This document shows, piece by piece, positions 41,268-51,100 of a stretch of 64,000 nucleotides of DNA. The stretch covers positions 49,006 through 113,005 of the forward strand of contig JAFYIE010000066.1 in NCBI GenBank assembly GCA_017538795.1. The letters run 5' to 3'. The notes under the pieces were generated by a model. It was not told the DNA's origin, did no database searches, and saw only the letters and a program-made list of their open reading frames with translations. Position 1 is the stretch's first letter; each line of letters begins with the position of its first letter. This stretch comes from Bacteroidales bacterium (lineage in GTDB: Bacteria; Bacteroidota; Bacteroidia; Bacteroidales; F082). The position numbers and the translations under genes were made by a program.

Positions 41268-42896
41268 TTATTTCTTCATGAACTTCACGACTGCGCTGTT
41301 CATTCTCACGAAGTAAACACCGCTTTCGAGATTTGAAACATTGATTGAATTTTCGCCTTCAACCACGTTGACTGTCATCACCATACGGCCTGCCATATCC
41401 ATAATCTGGAGCTCGCAGTCGTTTGCAGCGTTAACGCTAATGCTGCTTGTTGCAGGGTTTGGATATACATTGAATGATGTTTCTGTGTTTTCATCAACTG
41501 AAGTCCATTCTGTGAAGACTTTGAACTCAGCCACTTCCCATGTTGAAGATGCAGCGTCGGTGCTGGTGAACTTAAATGCGATGTAAAGATTTGACATTCC
41601 TGCTACGTTGAGTGTGTTGGTCGTTTCCACCCATACATAATTTTCAACATCTGTATCCCATTCAAAGTTATCAGAAACATTCACCCAATTGAATTCAGTA
41701 GGATCGCTCATGCCGTCATAATCTTCTGAAATCAATATCTGAAGAGGTTCACCTGCGAATTTAAATGAGTTCATAAATGACACTGTAACCTCATCGAAGC
41801 TGTTATTTGCAAATATGTTGGTTGTGATAAGCCAGTCTTCGTTAGCATGGTTACCACCTGAATAACCGCTCATCTTTGCGTAAGGGATGCCGTCATATGA
41901 ACCTGTAGTCCAAGCCTGATCGCCCAAAACATCGTATGCTGTGAATGGTGCGAGGCTGCTTGCGAAATCTGATGCGAAGAGGCACATGATCATATCTGTT
42001 GTCTCTGATCCTGTAGGATAGTTACCATCGGTCTTATAGTCGATATTTTCACCACTGTTGGTGTAAGGGAAAATAGCGACATTGTATGTACCTGGAGTCA
42101 AGCTGGTGAAAGTAGCTGTCTGAACGCCATAGCTCACGTTCTTTGCATAAGCGCTGTTAGCGACTGGCACACCGTCGGTAGGAACAGTGATGTTGCCTGC
42201 TGAAATCAGAACCAAGTATTTTGAAGGAAGCTGCTCACCTGTTGCATCTGTCCAAGTAACTGTGATGTCAACCATATCGTGTGATGTTGACAATGCTGTA
42301 GGATAGTTGCTAGGTTCAGGATAGATAGTTGGTGTGCCACCTTCTTTGTAGAAAGCTACAGCAACGCCAGCTGATGATGTTGGCAGATAGCAGTTGAACA
42401 AAGGTGTTCCGTTCTGGCTGTTTTCGTTGAAACGGAGGACGTTACGTGTGTTGTCGCCATTGGCTGTGACAACTGCTGTTCCGTCTGCTTCAAAAACAAT
42501 ATTCCATTCACCGTTTGCATTGTTGGTTGTCTGTGTCTTCAACTGGTTTGCTGAACTGCTTGCTGCATAGAGATAACCGTTTTTCAGCTCATCGAAGAAT
42601 GTCCACGCACCTGCGCTGCCACCCAATGTAATCTGGAATGCTTCTGTCTGGCTGCTTGGGTCTGAAGCTGGAATCAATGTGATGCTTCCACCATCTTCAG
42701 CGACCTGAATAGCATGACGGTTGCTGGCTTTCTGATAGCTCAACACGCAATAGCCGAGAGCCTCATCATAACCAACCATGATGTAATTTGCACCTGCTTC
42801 AAGTTCTGAAACTGATGTAACTTTTGTGTAAGTGGTCTGAGCCATCATGCTCAAGCCCATCAACACTACTGCTAAGAATAGTAAAGTTTTTTTCAT
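41268..42896 (-). CDS. T9SS-exported protein with choice-of-anchor-like domain
   Basis: 542 aa, signal peptide 1-19 (SMMAQ). Residues about 20-185 form a beta-trefoil-like or lectin-like module (YIMVGYDEALGYCVLSYQ, GEWNIVFEADGTAVVTANG). A fibronectin-like stretch follows (about 195-300). Residues about 310-455 resemble choice-of-anchor J adhesion domains (LFASDFASSLAPFTAYDVLGDQAW...NEDWLITTNIFANNSFDEVTVSFMNSFKF...LYIAFKFTS). A T9SS type A C-terminal domain closes it (FNVYPNPATSSISVNA...SGVYFVRMN...KFMKK). Probably a surface adhesin or binding protein; ligand unknown. Confidence 0.82.
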   Translation of the reverse strand: MKKTLLFLAVVLMGLSMMAQTTYTKVTSVSELEAGANYIMVGYDEALGYCVLSYQKASNRHAIQVAEDGGSITLIPASDPSSQTEAFQITLGGSAGAWTFFDELKNGYLYAASSSANQLKTQTTNNANGEWNIVFEADGTAVVTANGDNTRNVLRFNENSQNGTPLFNCYLPTSSAGVAVAFYKEGGTPTIYPEPSNYPTALSTSHDMVDITVTWTDATGEQLPSKYLVLISAGNITVPTDGVPVANSAYAKNVSYGVQTATFTSLTPGTYNVAIFPYTNSGENIDYKTDGNYPTGSETTDMIMCLFASDFASSLAPFTAYDVLGDQAWTTGSYDGIPYAKMSGYSGGNHANEDWLITTNIFANNSFDEVTVSFMNSFKFAGEPLQILISEDYDGMSDPTEFNWVNVSDNFEWDTDVENYVWVETTNTLNVAGMSNLYIAFKFTSTDAASSTWEVAEFKVFTEWTSVDENTETSFNVYPNPATSSISVNAANDCELQIMDMAGRMVMTVNVVEGENSINVSNLESGVYFVRMNSAVVKFMKK

Positions 42897-42954
42897 GTTG
42901 TTAAAATTTTAATTTGACATTATTTAATTATCTTTCCTTAAATTTTCTTATCCT

Positions 42955-43191
42955 TTACACCTTCTCCACTGCCTTAATCTCCGGAATCACGCTCTTCATC
43001 GTCTTCTCGATGCCGTTTTTCAACGTCTGCGAGCTGTGCGGACAGTTGGCGCAATGGCCTGTGAGCTTCACCCACACCACCATGTCGTCGTCCAGATTCA
43101 CAAACTCCACGCCACCGCCGTCGGCCTTCAGATAAGGCTCGATCTGCGTCAGCACGTTCTTCACTTTCTTGATTATCGCTTCTTTTTCCAT
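42955..43191 (-). CDS. NifU C-terminal domain (Nfu-type) Fe-S carrier
   Basis: 78 aa, the stand-alone Nfu domain: LKADGGGVEFVNLDDDMVVWVKLTGHCANCPHSSQTLKNGIE. C47 and C50 (CANC) bind the transferable 4Fe-4S cluster. It begins 1 bp after the mrp stop; the pair is an Fe-S delivery module. Confidence 0.92.
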   Translation of the reverse strand: MEKEAIIKKVKNVLTQIEPYLKADGGGVEFVNLDDDMVVWVKLTGHCANCPHSSQTLKNGIEKTMKSVIPEIKAVEKV

Positions 43192-43192
43192 C

Positions 43193-44218
43193 TTAAATCA
43201 ATTCAATAACTTTTCTTGCCACTTTTTCGAATGCCGCCGTCACCGGACCGAAGTTGCCGAAGGTATAAGGCGTGCCTTTGTCGCCCGCGCTCGCGATGTT
43301 CTCATCCATAGGGATGGCGCCGAGGAACGGGATGCCGAGCTCTTCAGCGAATTCCTTGCCGTGACCCTGTCCGAAGATGTAATATTTCTTGTCGGGCATA
43401 TCGGTTGGCGTGAAATATGCCATATTCTCGACCAATCCGAGGATCGGGATGCTCACGCCTTTGTGCTTAAACATGTTAGCCGCGCGGCGCACGTCAGCGA
43501 ATGCCACTTTCTGTGGTGTCGTCACGATGACAGAACCCGAGACTTTGAAGTTCTGCGCCAAACAAAGCTGGATGTCGCCTGTTCCCGGAGGCATGTCGAC
43601 TACCAAAAAGTCGATCTCGCCCCAGTCGGTCTCGGTCATGAGCTGCGTGAGAGCGCTTGTCGCCATAGGTCCGCGCCAAATGAGCGGCTGACTTGGGTCA
43701 ACCATCATGCCTATACTCATGAGTTTGATGCCGTATTTCTGAAGCGGCACCATATATGTCTTGCCGTCTTTGTCGTAGCATTCCGGCTGCGTGCCTTCTG
43801 TTCCGAACATGATCGGCACCGACGGACCGTAGATGTCAGCGTCGAGCATGCCGACACGGAAACCCTGTGTCGCCAAAGCCACAGCGAGGTTCACCGCCAC
43901 CGTCGACTTACCGACACCGCCTTTTCCAGACGCCACCGCGATGATATGTTTCACCTTCGAAAGCATCGTCACCGGCGCCGTCGGGATGATGTCAACGTCA
44001 ACATCTCCAAACGTATCGTTCAAAATCTTCTTCGCGTTTTCAATCACAAACTTGTTTTTCTCGTCGTCGACATCGTCAAGAACGAGCTTAAAACGAACCA
44101 AATTCTCCCCCACCTCGACGTCTTTAACCATCTCAGCGTCAACGATATTACTTCCTTTCGGGAAATAAACCACGTCTTTTAAAACTTCTAAAACTCTTTG
44201 TTTTGATGGAATCATCAC
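43193..44218 (-). CDS. Mrp/NBP35 family Fe-S carrier ATPase
   Basis: 341 aa. An N-terminal MIP18-like domain (about 5-80) is followed by a MinD-type ATPase with deviant Walker A GKGGVGKST (98-106), LDADIYGPSVP and VVDMPPGTGD. The CXXC cluster ligand pair usual near ENMSYF in other Mrp proteins is absent: here ENMAYFTPTDMPDKKYYIFG. The following nfu gene may supply the cysteine ligands. The start could be M1 or M2. Own promoter TATCTTTG at 44243-44250. Confidence 0.93.
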   Translation of the reverse strand: MMIPSKQRVLEVLKDVVYFPKGSNIVDAEMVKDVEVGENLVRFKLVLDDVDDEKNKFVIENAKKILNDTFGDVDVDIIPTAPVTMLSKVKHIIAVASGKGGVGKSTVAVNLAVALATQGFRVGMLDADIYGPSVPIMFGTEGTQPECYDKDGKTYMVPLQKYGIKLMSIGMMVDPSQPLIWRGPMATSALTQLMTETDWGEIDFLVVDMPPGTGDIQLCLAQNFKVSGSVIVTTPQKVAFADVRRAANMFKHKGVSIPILGLVENMAYFTPTDMPDKKYYIFGQGHGKEFAEELGIPFLGAIPMDENIASAGDKGTPYTFGNFGPVTAAFEKVARKVIELI

Positions 44219-44242
44219 TAAAATTTATTTAAAATAAGACTA

Positions 44243-44250
44243 CAAAGATA
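44243..44250 (-). promoter_or_regulatory. -7 box (TATCTTTG) for mrp-nfu
   Basis: TAnnTTTG match 25 bp upstream of the mrp start, in the spacer after the hydrolase gene. Confidence 0.65.
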
Positions 44251-44258
44251 CAAATTTT

Positions 44259-45041
44259 TTAAATGTGCAACAAAAACTTTTCTGTTTCTCTCATGAAACC
44301 CACTGGGTCGTCGACATGAATCCAGTGTCCCGATTCTGGCAGCGTAACAAGCTGATAATTAGGCAGATGCTCTTTCATCACCGGTAAATCTTTCTCCAAG
44401 ATGTAATCCGACTGACCACCTCTAATGAACAGCGTCGGGCCGTTGTAAACTCCTTGATCTTCAAGACCTTTGCCAATCTCTTCAATGTTTTTGTAAATCG
44501 ATTTGAGATATGGCTTCCACTTGAATCCGTGCTCGTGGCTGTACGAGAGGTTTTTCATCAGGAAAAGCAGAACTCGTTTCTCGAAGTTGTATTTTGCAAG
44601 CTGTTCCTCCACGTCGCTGCGGCGTTTCACGTGTCGCAGGTCGACCTTCCCCATCGCGTCGATGAAGCCTACATGTTCCAACGGATGGTCGAACTTGCGC
44701 GGACTTATATCCAGAACCTCCAGACGCTCAACGAGTTGCGGATTTTCAAAGGCAAGCATCATGGCGATTTTACCACCCATGCTGTGCCCGATTACGTAAC
44801 ATTTTTTAATGTGTTCGTGTTCAAGCACATTTTTTATGTCGCGCGCCATCACTTTGTAGTTGAACGCCTCCATCTTCGGCGACTGCCCATGATTGCGCAT
44901 GTCGGGCACTATCACATAAAATCCAAGCTCAGCAAAGCGTTTGCCGAAATAATCCCAGTTGTCGGAAAGCCCCAGCACGCCATGAAGAACAACTATCGGC
45001 TTGTTCTTCGGGTTACCGTATTTTCTATAAAACAGCAACAT
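44259..45041 (-). CDS. Alpha/beta hydrolase (YbfF-like esterase)
   Basis: 260 aa. Oxyanion strand VVLHGVLGLSDNWDYF, nucleophile elbow GHSMGG, acid region FIRGGQSDYI and catalytic His in ESGHWIHVDDP. PDMRNHGQSP is the usual second strand motif. Cytoplasmic esterase or thioesterase of unknown substrate. Its ATG overlaps the SIMPL gene's stop by one base (TAATG), third gene of a dtd-SIMPL-hydrolase operon. Confidence 0.88.
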   Translation of the reverse strand: MLLFYRKYGNPKNKPIVVLHGVLGLSDNWDYFGKRFAELGFYVIVPDMRNHGQSPKMEAFNYKVMARDIKNVLEHEHIKKCYVIGHSMGGKIAMMLAFENPQLVERLEVLDISPRKFDHPLEHVGFIDAMGKVDLRHVKRRSDVEEQLAKYNFEKRVLLFLMKNLSYSHEHGFKWKPYLKSIYKNIEEIGKGLEDQGVYNGPTLFIRGGQSDYILEKDLPVMKEHLPNYQLVTLPESGHWIHVDDPVGFMRETEKFLLHI

Positions 45042-45742
45042 TAGTCTTCAAGGAAATATGTTACGTTTGTCACCACTCTGATATGCTTTACGTAAGGTGT
45101 GTTCTCGTCGACGTTTTCGATGGTGAACAAGCCCTGGTTTGCAGTTTTAATCTTGCCGAGCTTGCTTTCTGAGTCTTTCGCAAACTTTTCGGCTGCGGCG
45201 CGTGCGTTCTTTGTGGCGTCTTCAATCATCTGCGGCTTGATGCTGTTGAGCTCGGTGTACTCGTAAACGGTACTTGTGCCGTAATCCTGCGCTGCGATGG
45301 CGACACCTTGTTTCAGCAGCTCACCCTGACGGCTCATCAAGTCTCTCACGAGGCTCACGTTTTTCGATGTTACAACGATTTTTGAAGTCACGTTGTAGCG
45401 CTGTTTCCAGTCGTTGTCGTACATATTAGCCGCGCGATCTACAACCTGCGGAGCGTTAACCGCTATTTCAGCATCAGTTAAACCATTGTCTTTCAAAAAC
45501 TTAACAACAGCATTGTTGTTTTTGTTGACATCGTTGTAAAGGGTGTTCAAGTCATTGCTGACGACCTTCACCACAATAGGCCAAACCACCTTGTTTGCCT
45601 CGACATTCATCTCGGCGAGGCCTTTCACGTTGACGGTTCTCGCACTTTGATTGACTTTTCCAAGTCCTGCTTTTACACATAATCCCATGATAATCAACCC
45701 GATCATCAAAAGGAACGCTTCAAATTTGAAATTTTTCATCAT
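45041..45742 (-). CDS. SIMPL (DUF541) domain protein, membrane-anchored
   Basis: 233 aa. One N-terminal membrane helix (FLLMIGLIIMGLCVKAGL) without a clear cleavage site, then a SIMPL/DUF541 domain: ARTVNVKGLAEMNVEANKVVWPIVVKVVSNDL, IAAQDYGTSTVYEYTELNSIKPQMIEDATKNARAAAEKFA. Periplasmic side expected. Relatives are linked to oxidative stress or interleukin-receptor-associated signalling in other systems; bacterial role unsettled. Start overlaps the dtd stop by four bases. Confidence 0.88.
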   Translation of the reverse strand: MMKNFKFEAFLLMIGLIIMGLCVKAGLGKVNQSARTVNVKGLAEMNVEANKVVWPIVVKVVSNDLNTLYNDVNKNNNAVVKFLKDNGLTDAEIAVNAPQVVDRAANMYDNDWKQRYNVTSKIVVTSKNVSLVRDLMSRQGELLKQGVAIAAQDYGTSTVYEYTELNSIKPQMIEDATKNARAAAEKFAKDSESKLGKIKTANQGLFTIENVDENTPYVKHIRVVTNVTYFLED

Positions 45743-46191
45743 TGTATATTTTTTGTGTCAATAATTATCGTTACCGGGCCGTCGTTGATGAGCTCCACTT
45801 GCATGTCGGCGCCGAACTCTCCGCATTCCACTTTGCATCCCGAAACCTCAGCTAACCTCTTGAGGAACAGCTCATAAAGCGGGATAGCATGCTCAGGTCG
45901 CGCGGCGCGGATGAAGCTCGGACGGTTGCCTTTTTTCGTCATCGCGTGAAGCGTAAACTGGCTCACCACAAGGAAATCGCCCTCCACTTGGTTAACGTCG
46001 AGATTCATCGCATTATTGTCATCGGCGAAAATTCTCAGCTTCGACAGCTTCTGGCAAAGATATTCCACATCTTCTTGATTATCAGCGTCTTCGATACCAA
46101 GAAGAATCATCATCCCCTTCCCTATCTTCGACTTCAAAACGCCGCCGATGGTTACTGACGCGCGACTGACTCTTTGTGCTACTATTCTCAT
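45739..46191 (-). CDS. dtd: D-aminoacyl-tRNA deacylase
   Basis: 150 aa from MRIVAQRVSRASV, the invariant DTD start; an in-frame ATG at 46206 overlaps the -7 box and is rejected. Catalytic motifs: VVSQFTLHA and NDGPVTIIID (cross-subunit Gly-cisPro type motif). Removes D-amino acids and glycine mischarged on tRNA. First gene of the dtd-SIMPL-hydrolase operon. The leader is very short (about 8 nt). Confidence 0.95.
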   Translation of the reverse strand: MRIVAQRVSRASVTIGGVLKSKIGKGMMILLGIEDADNQEDVEYLCQKLSKLRIFADDNNAMNLDVNQVEGDFLVVSQFTLHAMTKKGNRPSFIRAARPEHAIPLYELFLKRLAEVSGCKVECGEFGADMQVELINDGPVTIIIDTKNIQ

Positions 46192-46203
46192 ATTTTTTAT
46201 TTG

Positions 46204-46263
46204 CAAATTTATGAAATATTATTGAAAAACGGCTTCTCTGCATTAAAAAAAAATGTAATTTTG
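46204..46263. promoter_or_regulatory. Divergent -7 boxes: dtd (-) and rbfA (+), near-leaderless
   Basis: Minus TAAATTTG at 46204-46211, ending 13 bp from the dtd ATG; plus TAATTTTG at 46256-46263, ending 9 bp from the rbfA ATG. Both transcripts would have leaders of only about 4-8 nt. Confidence 0.6.
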
Positions 46264-46271
46264 CAATCACT

Positions 46272-46613
46272 ATGGAAACAAAAAGACAACAGAAAATCTC
46301 GAAGCTGATTCAAAAAGAACTCAGCGAAATATTTCAGCGTGAAATCAAGACGCAGGGCGGCATCATGATTACCGTTACAAAGGTCAACGTGACGAGCGAT
46401 ATGTCGTATGCCCGCGTGTATCTCAGCGTGTTCGGTCCCGACCGCGAGGCGAAAACCAACGTGGTGAAGGAGGTGAACGCCATGAACAAGAACATCCGCC
46501 GCATGCTAGGCGACCGCATCCGCTTCCAAATCAGGGTGATTCCTGAGCTGCAGTTCTTCGAAGACGACTCCCTCGACTATATTGAAAACATCGACAACCT
46601 GCTGAAATCTTGA
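46272..46613 (+). CDS. rbfA: Ribosome-binding factor A
   Basis: 113 aa. Matches RbfA throughout: RQQKISKLIQKELSEIFQRE, VTVTKVNVTSDMSYARVYLSVFG, NIRRMLGDRIRFQIRVIPELQFFEDDSLDYIENIDNLL. Assists 16S maturation and 30S assembly in the cold. The stop TGA overlaps the lolC start. Confidence 0.95.
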   Translation: METKRQQKISKLIQKELSEIFQREIKTQGGIMITVTKVNVTSDMSYARVYLSVFGPDREAKTNVVKEVNAMNKNIRRMLGDRIRFQIRVIPELQFFEDDSLDYIENIDNLLKS

Positions 46614-47824
46614 GACTGCCGTTATTCATAGCGCAACGTTATCTTCTCGCGAAGAAAAGTCACAACCTCATCAACATCGTGACGTGGATTTCCATTGTCA
46701 GCGTGGGGGTTGCAGCCTTCGCCATGATTTTCGTGCTCTCGGTGTTCAACGGCTTCAACGTGGTCATCAGCGACTCGATTCATAAGATGTCGCCAGATCT
46801 GCAGATCACTTCCGTGAATGGTAAGACAGTGAATATCAACGAGTTCCCGTTCGAGAAAATCAGAGCGATAAAAGACGTGGAGCTCGTCATGCCGACCATC
46901 ACCGAAGACGCGCTTTTCCGAAACGACGACAAGCAGCAAATCGGTCAAATCAAAGGAGTTCCTGAGGATTTTTACAGCGTCGAGCGAATCGGCAATTCGA
47001 TTATCAGCGACAGCAGATACAAGACAAACTCAAGCATCGAGTTCGCGATTCCAGGCGTCGGGATGGCCTATCATCTGGGCATCAACCCAAACAACCCTTT
47101 CGCGATGATTCAGGTGTACCTGCCACGTCGCGGCAACGCCTCTTCTTTCAACCTCGAAAACAGCTTCAACACAAGTCAGCTGTTCGCCACCAAGGTGTTT
47201 TCCACGCAGCAGGACATCGACGAAAATCTGGTACTCGCACCTTACGAATGGCTTCAGGAACTCATTGGATATGAAGGACTTGCATCGGATATTGAAATCT
47301 TTACAAACCAATCGGCAAATCTAAATAAGATCAAAAAGGATATCCAAAAAATCGTTGGAATTGAATATAATGTTCGCGACCAATACGAGCAGCAGTCGAC
47401 GCTCTACAAGATGATGAAATCGGAGAAACTCGCTGTGTATCTGATACTTGTGTTCATTTTGATTATGGCGACGTTCAACGTCATCGGCTCGCTTTCGATG
47501 CTTATCATCGAGAAGAAAAAAGACACCAACACTTTGCGCTCGATGGGAGCCGATAACTCATTGATTCGCAGCATCTTCCTCAACGAGGGGACGATTATTT
47601 CCGTCGTCGGCGGCATTTTAGGCTTGATAATAGGTATTATCGCTGTATTGCTTCAACAGTACGTCGGTTTCATCCGTCTCGGCGACGGCACCGGCAGCTA
47701 CATCGTCGAGTATTATCCTGTTGCGCTGCAACTGCAAGATGTTTTGCTCGTCCTAGCCACCATCACAATTATCGGAGGAATCGCGGCGTTTACTACAGTG
47801 AGGATCTCGATGAAAAATCTTTAA
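46610..47824 (+). CDS. LolC/LolE-family lipoprotein-releasing ABC permease (TTG start)
   Basis: 404 aa, begins MRLPLFIAQRYLLAKKSHNLINIVTWISIVSVGVAAFAM, the standard LolCE N-terminus. The start codon is TTG (46610-46612), overlapping the rbfA stop as TTGA. One N-terminal helix, a MacB-like periplasmic domain and three C-terminal helices of the FtsX fold (VYLILVFILIMATFNVIGSL; FLNEGTIISVVGGILGLIIGII; VLLVLATITIIGGIAAFTTV). Moves lipoproteins out of the inner membrane together with an ATPase (LolD) not in this window. Confidence 0.92.
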   Translation: MRLPLFIAQRYLLAKKSHNLINIVTWISIVSVGVAAFAMIFVLSVFNGFNVVISDSIHKMSPDLQITSVNGKTVNINEFPFEKIRAIKDVELVMPTITEDALFRNDDKQQIGQIKGVPEDFYSVERIGNSIISDSRYKTNSSIEFAIPGVGMAYHLGINPNNPFAMIQVYLPRRGNASSFNLENSFNTSQLFATKVFSTQQDIDENLVLAPYEWLQELIGYEGLASDIEIFTNQSANLNKIKKDIQKIVGIEYNVRDQYEQQSTLYKMMKSEKLAVYLILVFILIMATFNVIGSLSMLIIEKKKDTNTLRSMGADNSLIRSIFLNEGTIISVVGGILGLIIGIIAVLLQQYVGFIRLGDGTGSYIVEYYPVALQLQDVLLVLATITIIGGIAAFTTVRISMKNL

Positions 47825-47840
47825 CAATTTCCTAACAAAA

Positions 47841-47871
47841 AAGGCGACACTCAAATAATGAATGCCGCCTT
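47841..47871. terminator. Bidirectional hairpin terminator
   Basis: AAGGCG (47841-47846) pairs with CGCCTT (47866-47871), flanked by A6 upstream. Between convergent lolC and the small PLGSG-tail gene. Confidence 0.6.
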
Positions 47872-47891
47872 ATAAAGTTGCTTATTGCTAT

Positions 47892-48149
47892 TTATTTTTT
47901 GCGTTTCCGCATCACCGCATATCCTGCGCCGAGGGCGGTGAAAATTATGAGGCCGCTGCCAAGAGGAGCTCCTTCCTGGTCGTGATTTGTGAAGTGAGAG
48001 TTCGGAAAGATGACATCCGAGTAAACAGAAGAAGTTCTGTCTGTAATATCCTCGTTATAATTGAAGAAACCATCGGTTCTTCCACCTTGTGCGCTGGCGC
48101 CCAATGCCATCATAAAAATAAATGCTATTGCTAATAATATATTTTTCAT
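47892..48149 (-). CDS. Small exported protein with PLGSG-TM-basic C-terminal tail (cassette 1)
   Basis: 85 aa. Signal peptide 1-20 (LGASAQ), a ~38-residue polar middle (GGRTDGFFNYNEDITDRTSSVYSDVIFP...), then the tail EGAPLGSGLIIFTALGAGYAVMRKRKK: short motif APLGSG, hydrophobic helix, basic end. This tripartite ending resembles PEP-CTERM/exosortase-type sorting signals, but the motif differs. The paralogue at 57962-58213 shares only the tail and general layout. It starts 18 bp after the 1395-aa T9SS protein gene, so both are one operon. Confidence 0.75.
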   Translation of the reverse strand: MKNILLAIAFIFMMALGASAQGGRTDGFFNYNEDITDRTSSVYSDVIFPNSHFTNHDQEGAPLGSGLIIFTALGAGYAVMRKRKK

Positions 48150-48167
48150 TTTTCGTTCCTCCTATTT

Positions 48168-51100
48168 TTATCTGACAACAATCTTCTGAACCTTCTCTTT
48201 TAATCTGAAAATGTAAACGCCTGTTTGAGACGGTTTGCGAACCGTCTCTACGCCGTTGATACGCTGGTTCATAACCATACGGCCCATGACGTCGAAAACC
48301 TGAAGTTCACCTTCGCCGCTTACAACTATATCGTTGTCGCTTTGATATGCGAAGATTTCGATGTTTGAGTCGTTCTGGGAGCTGAACACCAGTTTAAACC
48401 TATTCTCACGGTCGGTTGAAGAGCCGATGAATGTGTAGGTATCGTTGACACTCAAGTCGATTACTGCATTATCAATCATGTCGACGAGGCTGACACCTGT
48501 CATATTCTCGCCGCTGAAGCTAAGGGTGTAACGGCCGGTTTCTTGCGCTTTGAAATTCAGCGGCAGCTCGCCAATTCTATAAGATAATACCATGGCATAA
48601 TCCACTCCGTTTTGTGGGATGTAAATCTTCGTGCTGTTGTCCCTAATTTGGAATTTAGGTAGAGTGTGATCCTTGTCGAAACTCACTATTGCGCGGTCAA
48701 TGACATTGCCTTTTGTGCCAGTGAGGTTGATGACAATGTTGTTTTCGTTTCTCTCGCCTTCTTTAGCTCCGCTAGGGGTAAATGTCACGATTTCGCCATC
48801 AGTTTCGGTGTAAACCAAGACGCCTTCCATTGGGTTAACAGTCACAGTACCTTCACAAAGAATAACTTCATCATGCGAATTCTTCATTTTGTAGCAATCC
48901 TTTGTGATAGTTGCCGTTACGCCAAACGGGTTGCCGATGAGGTTCCAGCCTCGCATTCTGGTGTCAGGATTAGCTGTACTATAGCTTAAACTAACCTGAC
49001 CATTTCCGCTGTATGGCGTTCCTACAAAGTTAAGCGTAACATCGGCGCTATTGGCGTAGAGATAGCCTCTACCAGGTTCAAGGTCAAAATGGTTGTGGTT
49101 GATAGATCCAGAATTCGCTTCATTCCAGTTTTCCCACTCAAGATAATTACCTTCATCATTTTGAGCTGGATTTTGATTGAAGCGGAAGATATCGTACTCG
49201 TTATTAGTCATGTATTCGACATCTACAGGGTTCACTGCACCGATAGGTGATGCGATGAAATACCATCCGTTTGTGGCTGTTGTAGGTGCATTGATGCTCA
49301 TGGAAGCAGAATACCTTACATTGATAGTGGTATTTGCAGCAGCCATGGTTAGGGTGTTAGGAGTGCTGTTAGTGTTAAGGGTACCATGGTCGGCACTATA
49401 TACTAATCCATATCCGGCATGTTCAGTGGCAGATAGAGTAAGGCTGACCACATCACCCTGACCGCCATATCGCACGCCGTCGAAAGAGAAACCGTCAGTT
49501 TCGTACAAATCCAATTTGCTGACATTATACGAGGTCACAGGCGTACCTACCGGAGTAATGGTCACTCCCGTACCTGCAGTAACGGAGTATACCCGCTCGC
49601 CTTTATAGGAAGTGGTTCTAACAAAACTATGGGTTTCTCCGTCTGTCATACCACCACTCGGCGCTTGCGTATAGTACATATTGCTAATTGCTCTGGTGTT
49701 GCCATCAAAACATCCGACAGGATGGAATTTGGCACTACCGACATACGTACCGGCAAAAAGACAATCAGTAATCGTCGCTGAGTTTGAACTGGCACCTCCC
49801 CAACCGGTCAATCCACCGGCATAGTAATTGCCGGAAGTAGTCAGCGTGCCATTATAGACACAACCGGTAATGGTGTAATTTGCCTGTCGACTATGACCTA
49901 TCAAACCGCCCATATACCTCGATCCGCTTACGTTGGCACTTACCAAACAATTCTCCAGCGCACACGTACCAACCATTACGCCCACCAAGCCAGAAGGATG
50001 GAGGTTGGTGGCAGCGGATACTGTTACGCTACCGGTTACTACCAGATTCTTAATAGTGGCATTGGCAATACAATGGAAAGGAGCCGTAAAGGTTTCAGAA
50101 CCATTGATTGCTACGTCGAGTGTATATCCGTCTCCATCATAAATACCATTAAATGTTCTGAAGCCATTATCGCTTACTCGATATCCCAACATTGTAGACA
50201 CACTGATGTTTGCCGTTTGACGGAAGTACTTCTCGGCATAATTGTGAGCGGCGTCGTTAACATTATACACCAACTTATTCCATGCATCTGTCGAAGGAAT
50301 AAGGTATGGATCATCTTCCGTTCCGTGACCTTCGAAATCTGTATAGTTTACGATGACATCTACATTGTACGCAGGCATAGTAAAGGTCCATTGTGCATCC
50401 TGAACTACCTCTGTCACAACAAAGCTTGCAGGAGCCAACTCCGACAAGTCTATAAAGGTTCCGGCATGTGTTCCACCTGAAGCACTTACAGTATTACGCC
50501 CAACAACCCTAACACCTCTATAAATCTTTACAGTCCCTGGAGCAGGGTCTTTCGTAAAGTTCTGAACAGCTGCGTACGTTCCGCTCTTCAGGATAAAGGC
50601 ATGACCGTCGGTGTATAGATTTGAGGGCATATAGACATTCTCCATTATCACCGTACCCATATAGACGTCACTCCATCCACCGTTGCCATCCATAGCGTTT
50701 ACTCTTCCGTTCTTGATAGTTATGACTTTGTCTAATGTGTTATTCTGCATGTAGAGAGTTGAAGTTATAGCATGTCCATTCAGGTCAATCACACCCTCAT
50801 CGGCGGTGATGGTCATAGTGCTCACATTGGTATTCAACACCAGTCGCGAACCTGGGTTGGCATTGAAATTGGCAACAGCCGTAGAAAGATCCGATGTGGT
50901 GTTGACATAATAGGTATGTGTATTACCAATCTCGATACTCTCAACATTTCGGTTACCGATATAGTTGACAGTTATTGTAGCTCCTTCAGGGGCAGATGTC
51001 GGGTAAACAGACCATCTGGCAACATCTTCAGTACCTTCTGCCATTCCCACCATGTAATTCCACTTGGCATAGAGTGAAGTATTTTGTGTCAAAGTAACTC

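Noticed and set aside
43169-44182. 337-aa open frame opposite mrp
   Set aside because: His/Arg-rich antisense translation of the clearly conserved Mrp ATPase.
48227-48248. Repeat insertion into the T9SS domain of the 1395-aa protein
   Set aside because: The aligned paralogue has the same length here, so a simple insertion is not supported; kept only as a palindrome of unclear origin.
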